DNA of 64,000 nucleotides, from positions 5,833,649-5,897,648 of the forward strand of contig NC_134899.1 in NCBI RefSeq assembly GCF_041734735.1, given 5' to 3'. How positions within the stretch are numbered: the stretch's first letter is position 1; every line of letters begins with the position of its first letter. The DNA is from Babylonia areolata. Its lineage: Eukaryota > Mollusca > Gastropoda > Neogastropoda > Buccinidae. A program made the position numbers and the translations under genes. The notes under the pieces are model-generated. The model was not told where the DNA came from. It searched no databases and saw nothing but the letters and a program-made list of their open reading frames with translations. This document shows, piece after piece, positions 1-12,360 of the stretch.

Positions 1-330
1 TGGCCAAATCATGTAGAAACATCGATCTTAATAGCAAAACCAATACACTTGCGGGCAGAAACAAGGGAAGAAAAAAACAAAACAGGATGGCGCTGCACTG
101 AAACGATGTACTCCCCAAGGGGAGAGCAGCCCGAATTCTACACATCTGTGACAAAGAGTAATAGAATACAGTGCAATACAACATAGTACAATACAACTCA
201 TACAATAGAATACAATGCAGTACAATCCAAATACAGTACAATACAACACAGTACAATACAACACAACGCAACGCAACGCAACGCAACGCAATACAATACA
301 ATACAATACAATACAATACAATACAACACA
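1..330 (+). mobile_element. SINE family A, 3' half, cut by the window edge
   Basis: The first 160 bases match the 3' half of the fuller SINE-A copy at 60399-60815: the tract around the gtagaaa motif, then the gagcagcccgaattc block, then the ctgtgacaaa block. A long, degenerate (atacaatacaacgca) simple tail follows to about 330. The tRNA-like head lies outside the window. Family names A to E are labels used in this annotation only. Confidence 0.75.
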
Positions 331-881
331 CACATTTCAACAAAATCCTGCCCTCCTGGTTAACTGTTTTCCTTGTAACAAAACAAAAAAACCAAAACCA
401 AAAAACAACAACCGGAAATGTGGTAAAAGATAGGCCGGAAAACAACAAAAAATGAAACGAAACCAAAAACCAAAAACAAGAAGTAAACTTAAACTACCAG
501 CAAGTCATGGTTTTGTGCAGCTTATACCAGAAAGTACTAAACAGGGAGCCTCCACTGAAGTTCACAAGGAAATGCTGGCACCCGGGTTCATGTTGCTGAC
601 ATCCAACTTTCTCTTTTCTTCTCTGTTCATGGGCTACAGTTCTCATGTATGGCTGTGGGTAGGAGGGGCGGCAACTGTATGAATATTCTTACCTTGCAAT
701 ATAAGCATCTATACGCCGTGTTTGGGGGTTTCTCTACTGAACATGGAGACAGTCACACCCAGATACACAGATCAACCGCCACTCGCCTTGTTGAGCATAA
801 AATAATCCCCATGATATGTGCGCAGAGAATGGCTGGATTAGAAAGGTGAGATCAATAGTCACTCTCTTGTAGTTTTGCAGT
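331..881. other. No feature recognised
   Basis: An A-rich stretch follows the SINE tail, then unique-looking sequence with short open frames only. No splice-consistent coding exon or known repeat was recognised. Confidence 0.4.
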
Positions 882-885
882 TTAA

Positions 886-1123
886 CCCTTTCACCGCCAG
901 TCAATTTAGAGTGCAAAATTCCCTTGTGACACGAACACAGAAAATATGGCGTCTAAGTATAGCTGGGGATTCCCCCTATGATGTGTAGAAAATATGGCCT
1001 ATCCTACCACCGAACATAAAGAGTAGTAAGTTCATGGAAAACAGACCCATGAGCTGGTCACCCTTCTATAACATGGGTCCTCTACCTAGCTGCTGCATAA
1101 ATGCGAGTTTGGCAGTGAAAGGG
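886..1123. mobile_element. TTAA-flanked MITE, piggyBac-like, copy 1
   Basis: The 238-bp element starts ccctttcaccgcca and ends tggcagtgaaaggg. These are inverted termini of about 14 bp, and TTAA flanks both sides (882-885 and 1124-1127). The TTAA target and CCC...GGG ends fit piggyBac-type non-autonomous elements. A second 238-bp copy lies inverted at 3493-3730. There is no coding capacity. Confidence 0.8.
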
Positions 1124-1127
1124 TTAA

Positions 1128-1579
1128 GGTGTGCAGTGGTAGAAGAATCCTTGTGATAGACAAGAAAATATGTGTATTATTGGACAGCATTGTGTGCTTG
1201 GTTTTGGGGTGATGTTTGGCAGGAAGGCGGTAAACATTGTTGGTGCACTGTAGAAGTGGCGTGTTGACCGTAAGTGAAAATTGTGGTGAAGGAGGTAAAG
1301 TTGGGGAGGGGGGGAAGCAGATATTAGGATCACATGGTAGAGACAATGACCTGCAGACCATGGTTCCTTTTTGATCACAGCTCACTACCTGTTGAAGCTT
1401 GTCAGCCCAGTGAGAATACTTCACTTTACTGAAGGGTTTGCCCTCCAGGGCTGTATTCAAGAAAAAATTCATTTTGCCTTCAGGGAAGTCATCTTTGACT
1501 TGTGGGTACAGTTTACCTTGAAAGGTAAGTTATCTTTGTATTCAAGACACATGGGTTTGCTCAGACAGCTAACCCATCA

Positions 1580-1610
<31 letters not shown>

Positions 1611-2190
1611 TCCCCACATTCCCCATCTGTCATGCTCTCAGTTTCACTTCTCATCACACCACAGCTCGAAACATTGTACAGAGAGTTCGCAAAAATGTGC
1701 TAATCATAAAGCACACCTGTTTTCCCATTTAAAAAAAAGAAAGAAAGAAAAATGCTGGGAAAGGATCGCCATATTTACCTCTGCTTTGTGGGCAGCCACC
1801 CTTGGCAGGAAGTGAGGGTAAATTGCCTTCGGGTTTGTAGACACGCATGTAGACTCTTGTGTTCATGAATACTGAATCTTGCATACCCTCGGGCAGTTTG
1901 CCTTGCCTCAGGCAGATTACCCGCAGGTACACATTTACCCTCAGGCATGATCTTCTTTTGAATATGGTCCCGGGTGGCTGCAGTAAACCCAGGTGGGTCA
2001 CCTGCCGTGGAGTGAGGAGGCTGTGGAAGGACCTCTGTCTGAGAGTCTCCAGCGTTTCTTTGTAGTCTGTGTCAGTTCGCCCAGCGTGAGCACCTCTTGT
2101 TAGAAGTTTGGGAGTGGTGACTGTGTTTTCTCTGTCCAGCATTTGGCTTTGCTGCAACAGAGGCCATATCATGGAGGAATATGAAGAGGA
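1128..2190. other. Unclassified non-coding stretch
   Basis: Includes a poly-A run at about 1584-1610 and a purine tract near 1735. A block at about 1750-2110 has several variants of accctcaggca / ccctcgggca, which may be an old internal repeat. No coding exon was recognised. Confidence 0.4.
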
Positions 2191-2194
2191 GTAT

Positions 2195-2745
2195 TCATTC
2201 ATGGCCTGGCTTCGCTGACGAAGATCTAGGAAGGGCGTTGTCCACGTCTGATGCAGGCACGCTCATGGCTGACAAGGCCAATGCGGGAAAAGCAGAGTCG
2301 GCCGCAGCGGTTGCAATGGAAAGTCTGGTCTGGGTTCGCGGCTGCAGCGTCGTGGTTCTTCCTCCTTCTGCGTTTGTCCTCAAGGCTGGCCCTGCGGTTG
2401 TTTTCGAAGGAGGAGACAGCTTGGTGGATGGTGCGTCGCCAGGTCTCTCGATCAGCGGCTACTGCGGACCACTGGCGATGGTCAATGTGACAGGCACCGA
2501 GAGCTTTCTTCAAGGAGTCTTTGTATCTCTTCTTGGGTGCTCCTCTGTCACGGTGGCCAGTGGACAGTTCGCCATACAGCGCGATCTTGGGCAGGCGGTG
2601 GTCCTCCATCCTGGACACGTGCCCTGCCCAACGTAGCTGGGTCTTTAGCAGCACTGCCTCGATGCCGATAGTCTTTGCCTGCTCCAGGACCTCGACATTT
2701 GTGATGTAGTCACTCCAGTGGATGCTGAGGAGTATAAAAGTGAGT
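2195..2745 (-). mobile_element. LINE fragment, C-terminal end of ORF2
   Basis: The minus strand reads IHWSDYITNVEVL, then LRWAGHVSRMEDHRLPK, a GAPKKRYKDSLKK block and a terminal C-x2-C...SH..AC zinc-finger-like motif with a stop at 2226. This layout is the post-RT tail of widespread invertebrate non-LTR retrotransposons. Only this tail is present, so the copy is strongly 5'-truncated and non-functional. The clade (RTE-like or other) cannot be fixed from this piece. Confidence 0.8.
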
Positions 2746-2841
2746 GATATCACACCCAATCAAGTTTGGGGGAGGGGGGGAGATGTAGGACAAACAGAAC
2801 AGCAGACAGAAAGATATGCTGACGGGCAGACAGACAGAAGG

Positions 2842-2845
<4 letters not shown>

Positions 2846-2883
<38 letters not shown>
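2846..2883. repeat. (AC)n microsatellite
   Basis: Nearly pure AC dinucleotide run of about 38 bp. Confidence 0.95.
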
Positions 2884-2884
<1 letters not shown>

Positions 2885-3492
2885 CAAGTCTTGTCACGGA
2901 TCTGCAAACAAAGTTTAACGATCTCAGTCAGCGTTTTTGTTTTGTTTGTTTTTTTACTGTCATCATGCAAATTTATGTTTGTCCCCTTTCCTTCACTCTT
3001 CCCACTTCTCTGAAACGAGTTGACTGTCCACTGCATTCACTGGCTTCTACACACACACATAAAAGATCTGCAATACGTCATGAACTGCACAGTCAGCAAA
3101 GTGGGGCACACGGAGACCCATGAAGCACGGACTTCACGTGCAGAGCACGTATTACATTCCCCACTACCGGGACAAAGCAGTCTGTTCAATGAACTCATTC
3201 CCCCACCCCCCCCCCCCCCACCCCCCACACACACACCACCCCCATCCCCACACCCTGTCCACCCCTGGGGAACACTGTTAATCAGGAGATAGTCGCACTG
3301 AAAGACGTCTTCAAAATGAAAAGAAAAAGAGAAGAAGAAAAACCTTGGCAAATCAGGCCATGTCTACACCTTGTTGCCCTTCCACACAAGCACACCTGTC
3401 CTCCACCACAACAACCCCGCTCCCTCTGGCCGACCATTTGCCTGGAAAAAATGCCCTCAAAACTGAAATGAAGACAAATATAAAAAAAAAAA

Positions 3493-3730
3493 CCCTTTCA
3501 CTGCCAAACTCACATTTATGCAGCAGCTAGGTAGAGGACCCATGTCACTGAAAGGTGACCAGATCATGGGTCTGTTATCCATGAACCTATTGCTCTTTAT
3601 GTTCGGTGGTAGGATAGGCCATATTTTTTACACATCGCAGGGGGAATTCCCAGCTATTCTAAAACATCGTGTTTTCTGTGTTTATAGCACAAGGGAATTT
3701 TGCATTCTAAATTGACTGACGGTGAAAGGG
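3493..3730. mobile_element. TTAA-flanked MITE, piggyBac-like, copy 2
   Basis: Also 238 bp and in the opposite orientation to the copy at 886-1123. It starts ccctttcactgcca and ends gacggtgaaaggg. Right TTAA is intact (3731-3734); the left flank is A-rich and no longer a clean TTAA. The interior matches copy 1 in reverse complement, including the gcagctaggtagaggaccc tract. Confidence 0.8.
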
Positions 3731-3954
3731 TTAATGGTTTGCCACTTTTGTTGATGGTGGTGGTGGTGGTTAGTAATAGTGTTATTGTTGGTGGTGGTGA
3801 TGGTATTGTTGTTGTTGTTATTCTTGTCGTCGTTGTTTCGTCATTTTGTGTCAGTAAAACAGGAAACTTCAACCTGATAGTGTCCCCACACACCATTCAT
3901 GTTTACCGTGAGACCTCATTGTGACTGTCACTGGCTGAATGAAGTGCTGGCAAG

Positions 3955-4440
3955 AGGGAGACAGACAGACGGACGGACAGCCAGGTTGATGGACATTCAT
4001 GCTGACAGGTAGGCAGCCATACAGACAGGCATTCAGCCAGGCATGTAAACAGGCACACAGACAGGCAGACAGACTGGCACACAGACAGACAGACAGGTAG
4101 ACAGACAGGCAGATGGACGGACGGCCAGGTTGATGGACATTCATGCTGACAGGTAGGCAGCCATACAGACAGGCATTCAGCCAGGCATGTAAACAGGCAC
4201 ACAGACAGGCAGACAGACTGGCACACAGACAGACAGACAGCTAGACAGACAGGCAGATGGACGGACGGCCAGGTTGATAGACATTCATGCTGACAGGTAG
4301 GCAGCCATACAGACAGGCATTCAGCCAGGCATGTAAACAGGCACACAGACAGACAGGCAGACAGACTGGCACACAGACAGACAGACAGGTAGACAGACAG
4401 GCAAACAGGTTGACAGACAGGCAGACGGACGGACAAAGCT
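3955..4440. repeat. 144-bp higher-order minisatellite built on CAGA/CAGG
   Basis: A degenerate (CAGA/CAGG) array is organised into a 144-bp higher-order unit. The landmark ccaggttgat recurs at 3981, 4125 and 4269. Because 144 is divisible by 3, a cysteine-rich reading frame stays open on the minus strand, but it has no other coding support. Confidence 0.85.
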
Positions 4441-4659
4441 GACTGACACAGAGAAATGGGTGGACAGTCAGACAACGCTGGAAAGAAAAACAAAAAGAAG
4501 CGACAGCGGACCTAATCAGACTTGCCACTCTGCAGACGAGTCTAACGACCTCATTTAGCGTTCCTTCACTGCCATCGATGCTGGTCATTTTTTTCATTCC
4601 CAGAAACATTTCAGGATCGATTAGGAATTTGTGTGTGCGTGTGGTTTTTCTTCTTCTTT

Positions 4660-4700
4660 TTTTTCTTTTTTTTTTTTTTTTTTTAGTTGGCCTCTTTTCA

Positions 4701-4746
<46 letters not shown>

Positions 4747-4760
4747 GCACACACACACAC

Positions 4761-4815
<55 letters not shown>
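4660..4815. repeat. Poly-T followed by (AC)n microsatellite
   Basis: A T-run at about 4660-4684 is followed by about 110 bp of AC repeats with a few ACGC interruptions. Confidence 0.95.
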
Positions 4816-4816
<1 letters not shown>

Positions 4817-5339
4817 CCGACTGTGCAAACTGTCACTCGTGCAAATTTGATCGTTTGTTTTCTCCCCCCAACAAAAGGACAACAGGCCTAGCGAAACAGA
4901 AAACTGACCAGGCTGATTTTCTGACTCCATCTAGATGCTTAAAAAACCAAAGTAACCTCCACAATGACTAGCATTTGTGTAATGTAATTACCACCATGTA
5001 TATCATTTGCGAACGTAAACAGTTTAAAACATAATTATTTCTCACCGCGTTCATTTAGCAGTTCTGTAGTTCCATCAGTTCCCACTGGAAACGTCTTATA
5101 TGACAGCCAGTTTGTGTTGAGATAGGTCGGAGTTTGATCAAGAGCCCAACTGGCTCTATGTTGTAATTTTACCAACTGACCAGTCAGTTAGTTTGGGTCT
5201 TGTGTACTTTTTTTCTATGACAACGTGCAACAGGAACAGAGAAAGGAGTGGTCAGATGAGGAAAGAGTGGGTTTGGAGAAAGGGGGACTTTCGTCCAGAA
5301 TTACAATTGTGGGCAGACGTTAAGCAAAAGAAAGAATTT

Positions 5340-5920
5340 AACACATCACACCACAATACACATCAAACCACAATGCACATCACAACACAATACACATCAC
5401 AACACAATGCACATCACACCACAACACACATCACACCACAACACAATACACATCACACCACAATACACATCAAACCACAATACACATCACAACACAATAC
5501 ACATCACAACACAATACACATCACACCACAATACACATCACACCACAATACACACCACACCACAATACACATCACACCACAATACACATCACACCACAAT
5601 ACACATCACAACACAATACACATCACAACACAATACACATCACACCACAATGCACATCACAACACAATACACATCACAACACAATACACATCACACCACA
5701 ATACACATCACACCACAATGCACATCAAACCACAATGCACACCACAACACAATACACATCACACCACAATGCACATCACACCACAATACACATCACACCA
5801 CAATACACATCACACCACAATACACATCACACCACAATGCACATCACAACACAATACACATCACAACACAATGCACATCATACCACAATACACATCACAC
5901 CACAATACACACAACACTAT
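5340..5920. repeat. 17-bp minisatellite, about 34 copies
   Basis: Tandem copies of a 17-bp unit (acacatcacaccacaat with variants). The strand is extremely poor in G. The long open frames over it are products of the repeat. Confidence 0.9.
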
Positions 5921-5929
5921 CCATAATAG

Positions 5930-6730
5930 GGAAAAACTCACGACAGCGTTATTTGACTGAAACAACGTAACAACACACACGTCAATGACAAATTCAAACT
6001 GTCGTGTTCATGACTGCGGAATATTGAGGTGGCCTGACCATCTAGTTGTCCTGCCATTTCGTGATTTCGGCCTGTCGGGTTTCGGAGCCTTTGCCACAAG
6101 CTGAAGTAAAAATAATGGCCAATTACTGACGCTTAAATCTAATGACGAAACGGCCGTGTCCCTTCTATCGAGTTGTTTCTTAATATATAAAGTTCTGCTC
6201 TCGCTATCGACCAGGTGCTCCGCTTCCGTTTCCTCGTTCAGGCAGAGAGACGAATTGCAAAAATATTTACATCTTGAGTTTCCAGGGTTTTTTGCTTTTT
6301 GTTTTTGGGTTTGTTGTTGTTGTTGTTGTTTATTTTAACGTCTTTTCATTTTCAGTTCTGATAAACGTGTAATATGGGTGGGGAGAGGGTGTGTGTGTCT
6401 AAATAAAAGGGGAATACACTAAGAAAAAGAGGGTTACTGGAACAGTACAATCAACAAGAATGCTGAATTATAACATAAATTAACAGTATGTGTGTGGGGG
6501 GTTGGGGGGCGGTGTTTGGGTGTGAATGTGTGTTTTGATACGTGAGAGAGAGGGAGAGAGAGTGTGTGTGTGTGTGGTGTATATGTGTGCAGATGTGTGT
6601 GAATGTGTGGGTGTGATGCAGTCCAATGGTGAGTTTCACACAGTAAACATGGCAAACTTCAAAGCAGAGGAAGGCAGCCAGCACAACACCCTTCATGGTT
6701 TGAACCCTCCCCCTCCAACATGGCTGACAA
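5930..6730. other. No gene; scattered simple sequence
   Basis: Contains a (tgt)n run near 6310 and GT/GA-rich tracts at 6490-6615. No coding exon was recognised. Confidence 0.4.
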
Positions 6731-6734
6731 CACG

Positions 6735-6795
6735 TCGTCCGCCTGTATTGTATTGTATTAGTCTTTTTTGTCACAACAGATTTCTCTGCTGCACG
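6735..6795 (-). mobile_element. SINE family A tail fragment
   Basis: Read on the minus strand this gives the SINE-A 3' block agaaatctgttgtgac followed by an (atacaatacaat) tail. Confidence 0.6.
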
Positions 6796-7406
6796 TGACA
6801 TGGTGTGTCACACACCCTGAAGCTGGTCTTTGACTGGAGTCAGAACCCACTTTAACTGCACAGCAAATAGCAGAATGGCACCCGATTTTTTTTGATTTTT
6901 TTTTTATGTGAACCATCGTTCTTTCATGCTTTTAAACTTCTTCACACATGTTTTCCCATTACACGTGACAGCAGCACCAAAGCCCCTCTTTGTTGTTGGC
7001 CGTTGTTTTGCTGTTGCTGTTGTTATTCAGTGTACTTGTTCAGGGCAGTCTTTGAGTGACGTTGTATGTTAATCCTTCCTCTCCTTTTTCGCCATTCTTG
7101 TAAGACTACGTTCTATGAAAAGCCACTGGTCAATCATTGTTCTTTGAAAACAATTGCAACAATGATTTCTTCTTTCGCTCTGCCTGTCTTTCCTCCACAG
7201 TTCTTGGGGCAGAAGACATAATAACTGTTTCACGCATCCCTCGTGGCTGTGTTTACAACATCCCTCGGTCGGAGCCCACTGAACAGTTCAGTTTGTGCAC
7301 GTTACAGACATCACCGTTTGACTGCCTATTGCATTCGCCTCGAGCTGTTTGCTCTATTTTTTCTTATTTTTTCTTCTTCTTTTTTTTTTTACCCATGACA
7401 TCACTT
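6796..7406. other. No feature recognised
   Basis: AT-rich sequence with T-runs near 6890 and 7380. No supported gene. Confidence 0.35.
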
Positions 7407-8785
7407 CTATACGTGGGACTGAGGAGGGTGGAGACAGGGGGGCTGAGGTAGGGTGGTGATAGGGGGACTGGGGAGGGGGGGGGACAGGACATCGGGACTG
7501 GGAGGGTGGGAGACAGGGGGACTGAGGAGGGTGGGGACAGGGGGAGTGAGGAGGGTGGGGACAGCGGGGACTGAGGAGGGTGGAGACAGGGGGAGTTGAG
7601 GAGGGTTGGGGACAGGAGGACTGAGGAGGGTGGGGACAGGGGGAGTGAGGAGGGTGGAGACAGGACAGGGGGACTGAGGAGGGTGGGGGAGAGGACAGGG
7701 GGAGTGAGAAGGGCGGGGACATGACAGGGGGACAGAGGTAGGGTGGGGAGAGGACAGGGGGACGAGGAGGGTGGGGGAGAGGGACAATGGGGATCTGAGG
7801 AGGGGGGGGGACAGGGGGGACGGAGGCGGTTGGGGGACAGGACAGCGGGGACTGAGGAGGGTGGAGGGACAGGGGACTTGGGGAGGGTGGAGGACAGGGG
7901 GACTGGGGAGGGTGGGGGACAGGACAGCGGGACTGATGAGGGTGGGGGACAGGGGGACTGGTGGAGGGTGGAGACAGGGGGACTTTGAGGGGGGACAGGG
8001 GACTGGGGAGGGAGGAGACAGGGGGACTGGGGGGGTTGGGACAGGGGGACTGGGGAAGGGTGGGGGACAGGGGACTGGGAGGGTGGGAACAGGGGACTGG
8101 GGAGGGTGGAGGACAGGGGACTGGGAGGGTGGGGACAGGGGGACGGGAGGGTGGAGGACAGGACAGGGGACTGAGGAGGGTGGGACAGGACAGGGGACTG
8201 AGGAGGGTGGAGACAGGACAGCGGGACTGGGAGGGTGGAGACAGGACAGGGGACTGAGGAGGGTGGAGACAGGCAGGGGACTGAGGAGGGTGGAGACAGG
8301 GTGACTGAGGAGGGTGGAGACAGGGACTGAGGAGGGTGGAGACAGGACTGGGGAGGGTGGAGACAGGGGGACTGAGGAGGGTGGAGACAGGACAGCGGGA
8401 CTGAGGAGGGAAGGAGGGTGGAGACAGGACAGGGGGACAGAGGAGAGGTGGAGACAGGACAGGGGGGGGCCGGGGAGGGTGGGGACAGGGGGAATGAGGA
8501 GGGTGGGGGACAGGGCAGGGGGGACTGAGGAGGGTGGGGACAGGGGACTGAGGAGGGTGGGGACAGGGGACTGAGGAGGGTGGAGACAGGGGACTGAGGA
8601 GGGTGGAGACAGGACAGCGGGACTGAGGAGGGTGGGGACAGGGGACTGAGGAGGGTGGAGACAGGACAGGGGGACTGAGGAGGGTGGAGACAGGGGACTG
8701 AGGAGGGTGGAGACAGGGGACTGAGGAGGGTGGAGACAGGGGACTGAGGAGGGTGGAGACAGGACAGGGGGACTGTGGAGGGTGG
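7407..8785. repeat. G-rich minisatellite (20-24 bp unit), about 1.4 kb
   Basis: Tandem variants of gactgaggagggtggagaca with runs of three to eight G. Nearly every unit has two or more GGG runs on the plus strand. The complementary strand reads as a proline-rich open frame through most of the array, which is a consequence of its C-rich composition and not good evidence of a gene. Confidence 0.92.
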
Positions 8786-8925
8786 ATTTTATATATTACA
8801 GTGTATAGTGCCAGCTGTGAAGAGAAACATTCATGAATAGCTGATGACAGTGGTGGTGTTTCCATTATGGCTGAGTTTAGGAGGGGCCAGGTTATTAGCA
8901 TTCACTTGCCGTTGCTTTCTGTCTC

Positions 8926-8928
<3 letters not shown>

Positions 8929-9001
<73 letters not shown>

Positions 9002-9290
9002 TACCTCTGAATGTGTATATGTGTTCGTGCGCTCGTGTATGTGGTGTGTGTGTTTATGTGTGTGTGCGTGTTATTTTCGTGTGGATATTAGTGCGTGTGC
9101 GCGCGTGTGTGTAGCCAATGTGTGTTTGTGTGTGTGTGTGTGTGTGTGCTTTTGTGTGTGCATGCGCGTGCGCGCTCATGTGTATGCATGTATGTTTGTG
9201 TGTGTGCTTTTGTGTGTGCGTGTGCGTGCGCCCGTGTGTGCGTATGTACATGTGTTTGCCTATGTATGTGAGATAGAGAGAGAGGGGTGG
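8929..9290. repeat. (GT)n/(GA)n microsatellite complex
   Basis: A pure GT run (8929-8964) leads into a GA run (8965-8998), followed by degenerate GT/GC-rich sequence to about 9290. Confidence 0.9.
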
Positions 9291-9440
9291 GGGTTGGTAG
9301 AGAGAGAGAGTAGATCGAAGATGAAATCGATAGGGTTTAATTAAAAAGAGCTGACCACAGTACGCTCTGACTACAGATTATACAGAACCAACTCTGCATT
9401 CCGGTCACTGTATGCCACACACGAAGGAAGCAGAGCAGAG

Positions 9441-9592
9441 GCGTAAGGCTTCAGGACTGTGAACTGTGAATCAAACCTTCATTTGAACACAGGCGTAAGG
9501 CTTCAGGACTGTGAACTGTGAATTAAACCTTCATTTGAACACAGGCGTAAGGCTTCAGGACTGTGAACTGTGAATCAAACCTTCATTTGAAC
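9441..9592. repeat. 52-bp tandem repeat, three copies
   Basis: The landmark gcgtaaggcttcagg starts at 9441, 9493 and 9545, giving a 52-bp period with almost no divergence. It looks recent. Confidence 0.92.
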
Positions 9593-9745
9593 AAACACAA
9601 CACAGCTTTTCCTCCCCCAGAGGCACTCAACTCCAAACGAACCAATGCTGGTTTGCGCTTCCTACTAGTTTGTCCACAAATTCATTAGGTATAAAAGGTT
9701 GTGGTTTGTTTGCTGGTCGTTTTTCGTCCACACCTCCGCCGACTT

Positions 9746-9766
9746 CCCCCCCCCCCCCCCCCCCCC
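9746..9766. repeat. Poly-C tract
   Basis: About 21 consecutive C bases; length is likely to vary between individuals or assemblies. Confidence 0.9.
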
Positions 9767-10069
9767 ACCTCTCCATCCAGTCCCTTATCCACTCTGCATC
9801 CAGTGTGTGTGTGTGTGTGTTTGTGATGCTTCTTCGACATCAAAATTAATTTTAAAAACCAACGAACAAAAAGATGAGAAACGAACAACAGCAGCAACAA
9901 AAAAACACAACAACAACAAAAACCAGACGAATAAAAATCGGTAAAACTGAATGCAGATAAACTACCACAAAATGGTGTCAGTTCAGTGCGGACCAGTATG
10001 TGGGAGTCTCCCTTGTCACCTCTGTTTGGGCAATATATGTTTCTTCCCTCCCCCACTCCATCCTACCGA

Positions 10070-10100
<31 letters not shown>

Positions 10101-10268
10101 GTAATGATTGTGAACTCTGCTTGCCAGGTAAATTATGGACAGCACGCACTGGCACTAGGACTCACTTGATAAACTGAGAATAGTTCACTCGCATGACGAA
10201 CTGTCTCGCCTTGGATTTTTCTTCTTCTTCTGACATAACAATTTACATCAATATTACATACACACTGA

Positions 10269-10309
<41 letters not shown>

Positions 10310-10329
10310 TACATATGTACCTAACAGCT

Positions 10330-11150
10330 ACCCTCAACACATACGCACCCATAGGCACGCACAAACATACATTAACAAGCGCGCAAAGGAAGTAGACCTG
10401 CCACAACTGAACTTATTGCTGAGGGAAAAGGTGAGTTTTGAGACGAGACTTAAAAGATGCAAGGGAATCAGAATGACGGGGGTTATCAAGGAGCTTGTTC
10501 CACGTCTTTGGCGATTGAAAAGAAAATGATCTGTGTCCATAGGTCTTACTTCTCACGTGAGGTATCCTGAGTATCAGAGGAAGACGGCGAGACGGAGTAT
10601 AGACATGGAGGAGTTCAGAAAGATACTTGGGGCCAGATCCGCTGACTACAGAAAAGGTCAGAGTGGGTAGCTTATAGTCTATTCAATCAGAAACAGGCAA
10701 CCAGTGGAGAGACTGAAGGAGAGGAGAAACATGGTCAAATTTAGAAGCTCTGCAAATGAGTCTGACAGCGCTAATCTGAATTCGTTGGAGTCTGTCTAAC
10801 ATATATTTGGGAAGGCTGGCCAAAAGAAAATTGCAGTAATCCAACCTTGAGAGCACCACAGCGCATACAAGTGTCTTGGTTGCATCGGTTGAGAGATAGT
10901 GGCGGATAGAACTGATTCTACGCAGTTTCCAAATAGGCAACTTTAAAGATATTCGAAATATGCTGTTGGAAGGAAAGAGACTGGTCTAGGATTACACCAA
11001 GCCTGCGAACAGGAGAAAGTGAAACAGGTGTGCTATTAGAACAGAGTCAGGAAAGGAAGGATGTTGACGAAACTTCTTTGGACATGCTATCATAAATTTA
11101 GTCTTATCGTCGTTTAGTTGCAGCTTATTGAGTCATCCAGTCCTTTAAGC
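10330..11150 (-). mobile_element. CR1/L2-like LINE, 3' end of ORF2
   Basis: Minus-strand frames show the C-terminal part of a CR1/L2-type reverse transcriptase: KLQLNDDKTKFM near 11130, GVILDQSLSFQQHIS near 10970, VLSRLDYCNFLLASLP near 10820, RSFSFQSPKTWN near 10520, and SRLKTHLF near 10440. These are the usual post-RT thumb and tail motifs of the clade. Frame changes between the blocks (one near 11000, a stop near 10685) show the copy is dead. The catalytic FADD motif lies upstream and is absent. Confidence 0.85.
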
Positions 11151-11159
11151 CAGCAATGC

Positions 11160-12040
11160 ACTCCCGTGTTTGAGTCACCAGTGCAAAAGAAGCCAAGAAC
11201 GAAAATGTCACGCAATGTGACCTAAAAACATAACCGATGTCAGAAACAAAAAACAAAAAAAACAAAAAAAAGGATGTGAACAAAAAGCTACATTGCCTTC
11301 CGGAAAACGTTATACACAATATTAGGATATTAAAAGTAACCGCAAAACTGGGACCATATTAAGACTTCATAATTTCCTGTGTTTCTAATATCAGCGAAAG
11401 GAATTCTTTGTCTCTTCCTCTTTGTCCATACGTTAAAAGTAACCGTTCTCTCTCAGTTATAAAACACGGGTTCTACTGGTTTTCAGGACACGTTTCACTG
11501 CAAGATGGACGAAGGGAACATGATAATCCTCATGGTGATTTCACGAATAATTCTAAATTATTCTGGTGCATACTGGAGCAACAAATCCTTTGCACTGCAA
11601 ACACAGGTCTATCAGTTTGGTGCAAAATTTCACCGTCTCCCCTTTTCCTCACCACTTCACCATTCACCGGCATCCTTCCCCCACCCCCATCCGCCCCCCA
11701 TCCCCACCCCCACACACGTACAATGCATGTTGTTTAAAAGCATCTCAGGACAAACAAAAAGCATGTGATGAGACAAACATTCAGATATCTAAAGTTTAAA
11801 TGTAAAAATTATGTTCACATTTGCAGTCTCTGGTGACTGCTGAGTTCGCTTCGAAAATGAAGACACATGTATTTTTTGTTATTTGTTTGAATTGGTTTCG
11901 GTAAGTTTTGAGATGGAGCACCAAGCTGAATAACACCGTCAATGAAAATGTTTCCCTCCCTCTCTCCTCCCCACCACTGTATGGCCCCCTCTGAATTCCT
12001 GCAGTATTGCTGGCAAAGCAAGGCCAGGGCAGAATAGGGG
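11160..12040. other. No feature recognised
   Basis: AT-rich sequence with A-runs near 11250 and a C-rich (ccccca) tract at 11660-11720. No coding exon was recognised. Confidence 0.35.
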
Positions 12041-12049
12041 AGGATCGCG

Positions 12050-12360
12050 GAGGGAAGTGAGGGGGTATTTGGGGGTGTGGGGAGGGGGGGCAGGACAGAC
12101 TCCAAGTCCCCGGCAGTGAAGCGGCCAATTGATGACGTGAGAAGGGCGGGGAAGGGCCGAGCGGGGATCAATGGCAGGGTCTCCAGCCAGTCGTTAGCAG
12201 CGTGGCGCTGTTTCCTGCTCTGCCATTCACTGGGCCCCCTGCGGACGCCATTTAGCGGCCAGACTCGGCCAACAGGGCTGGGTGGGAAATCCACGGTCTT
12301 TGCAAGACACACAGATGCTTCGGTTTCCTTTGGTCTGGCGCCTTCCGACTCCCAGTGACG
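12050..12360. other. GC-rich, CpG-containing island
   Basis: A locally GC-rich block with many CpG sites (for example around ggcggggaagggccgagcgg) stands out from AT-rich surroundings. It also contains tgacgtgag and tgacgtagg half-CRE-like sites. No open frame over it resembles a known protein. It may be a promoter, an untranslated exon of a neighbouring gene, or an unrecognised repeat. Confidence 0.35.

Noticed and set aside
3869-4930. Cysteine-rich minus-strand frames as secreted peptides
   Set aside because: Low-complexity translation of CAGA/CAGG and AC repeats; no signal peptide or cysteine spacing beyond the repeat.
5193-5970. His/Thr-rich frames as a metal-binding protein
   Set aside because: Product of the 17-bp cacatcacaccacaat-type array.
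7354-8901. A 515-codon proline-rich minus-strand frame
   Set aside because: It is the C-rich complement of a G-rich minisatellite.
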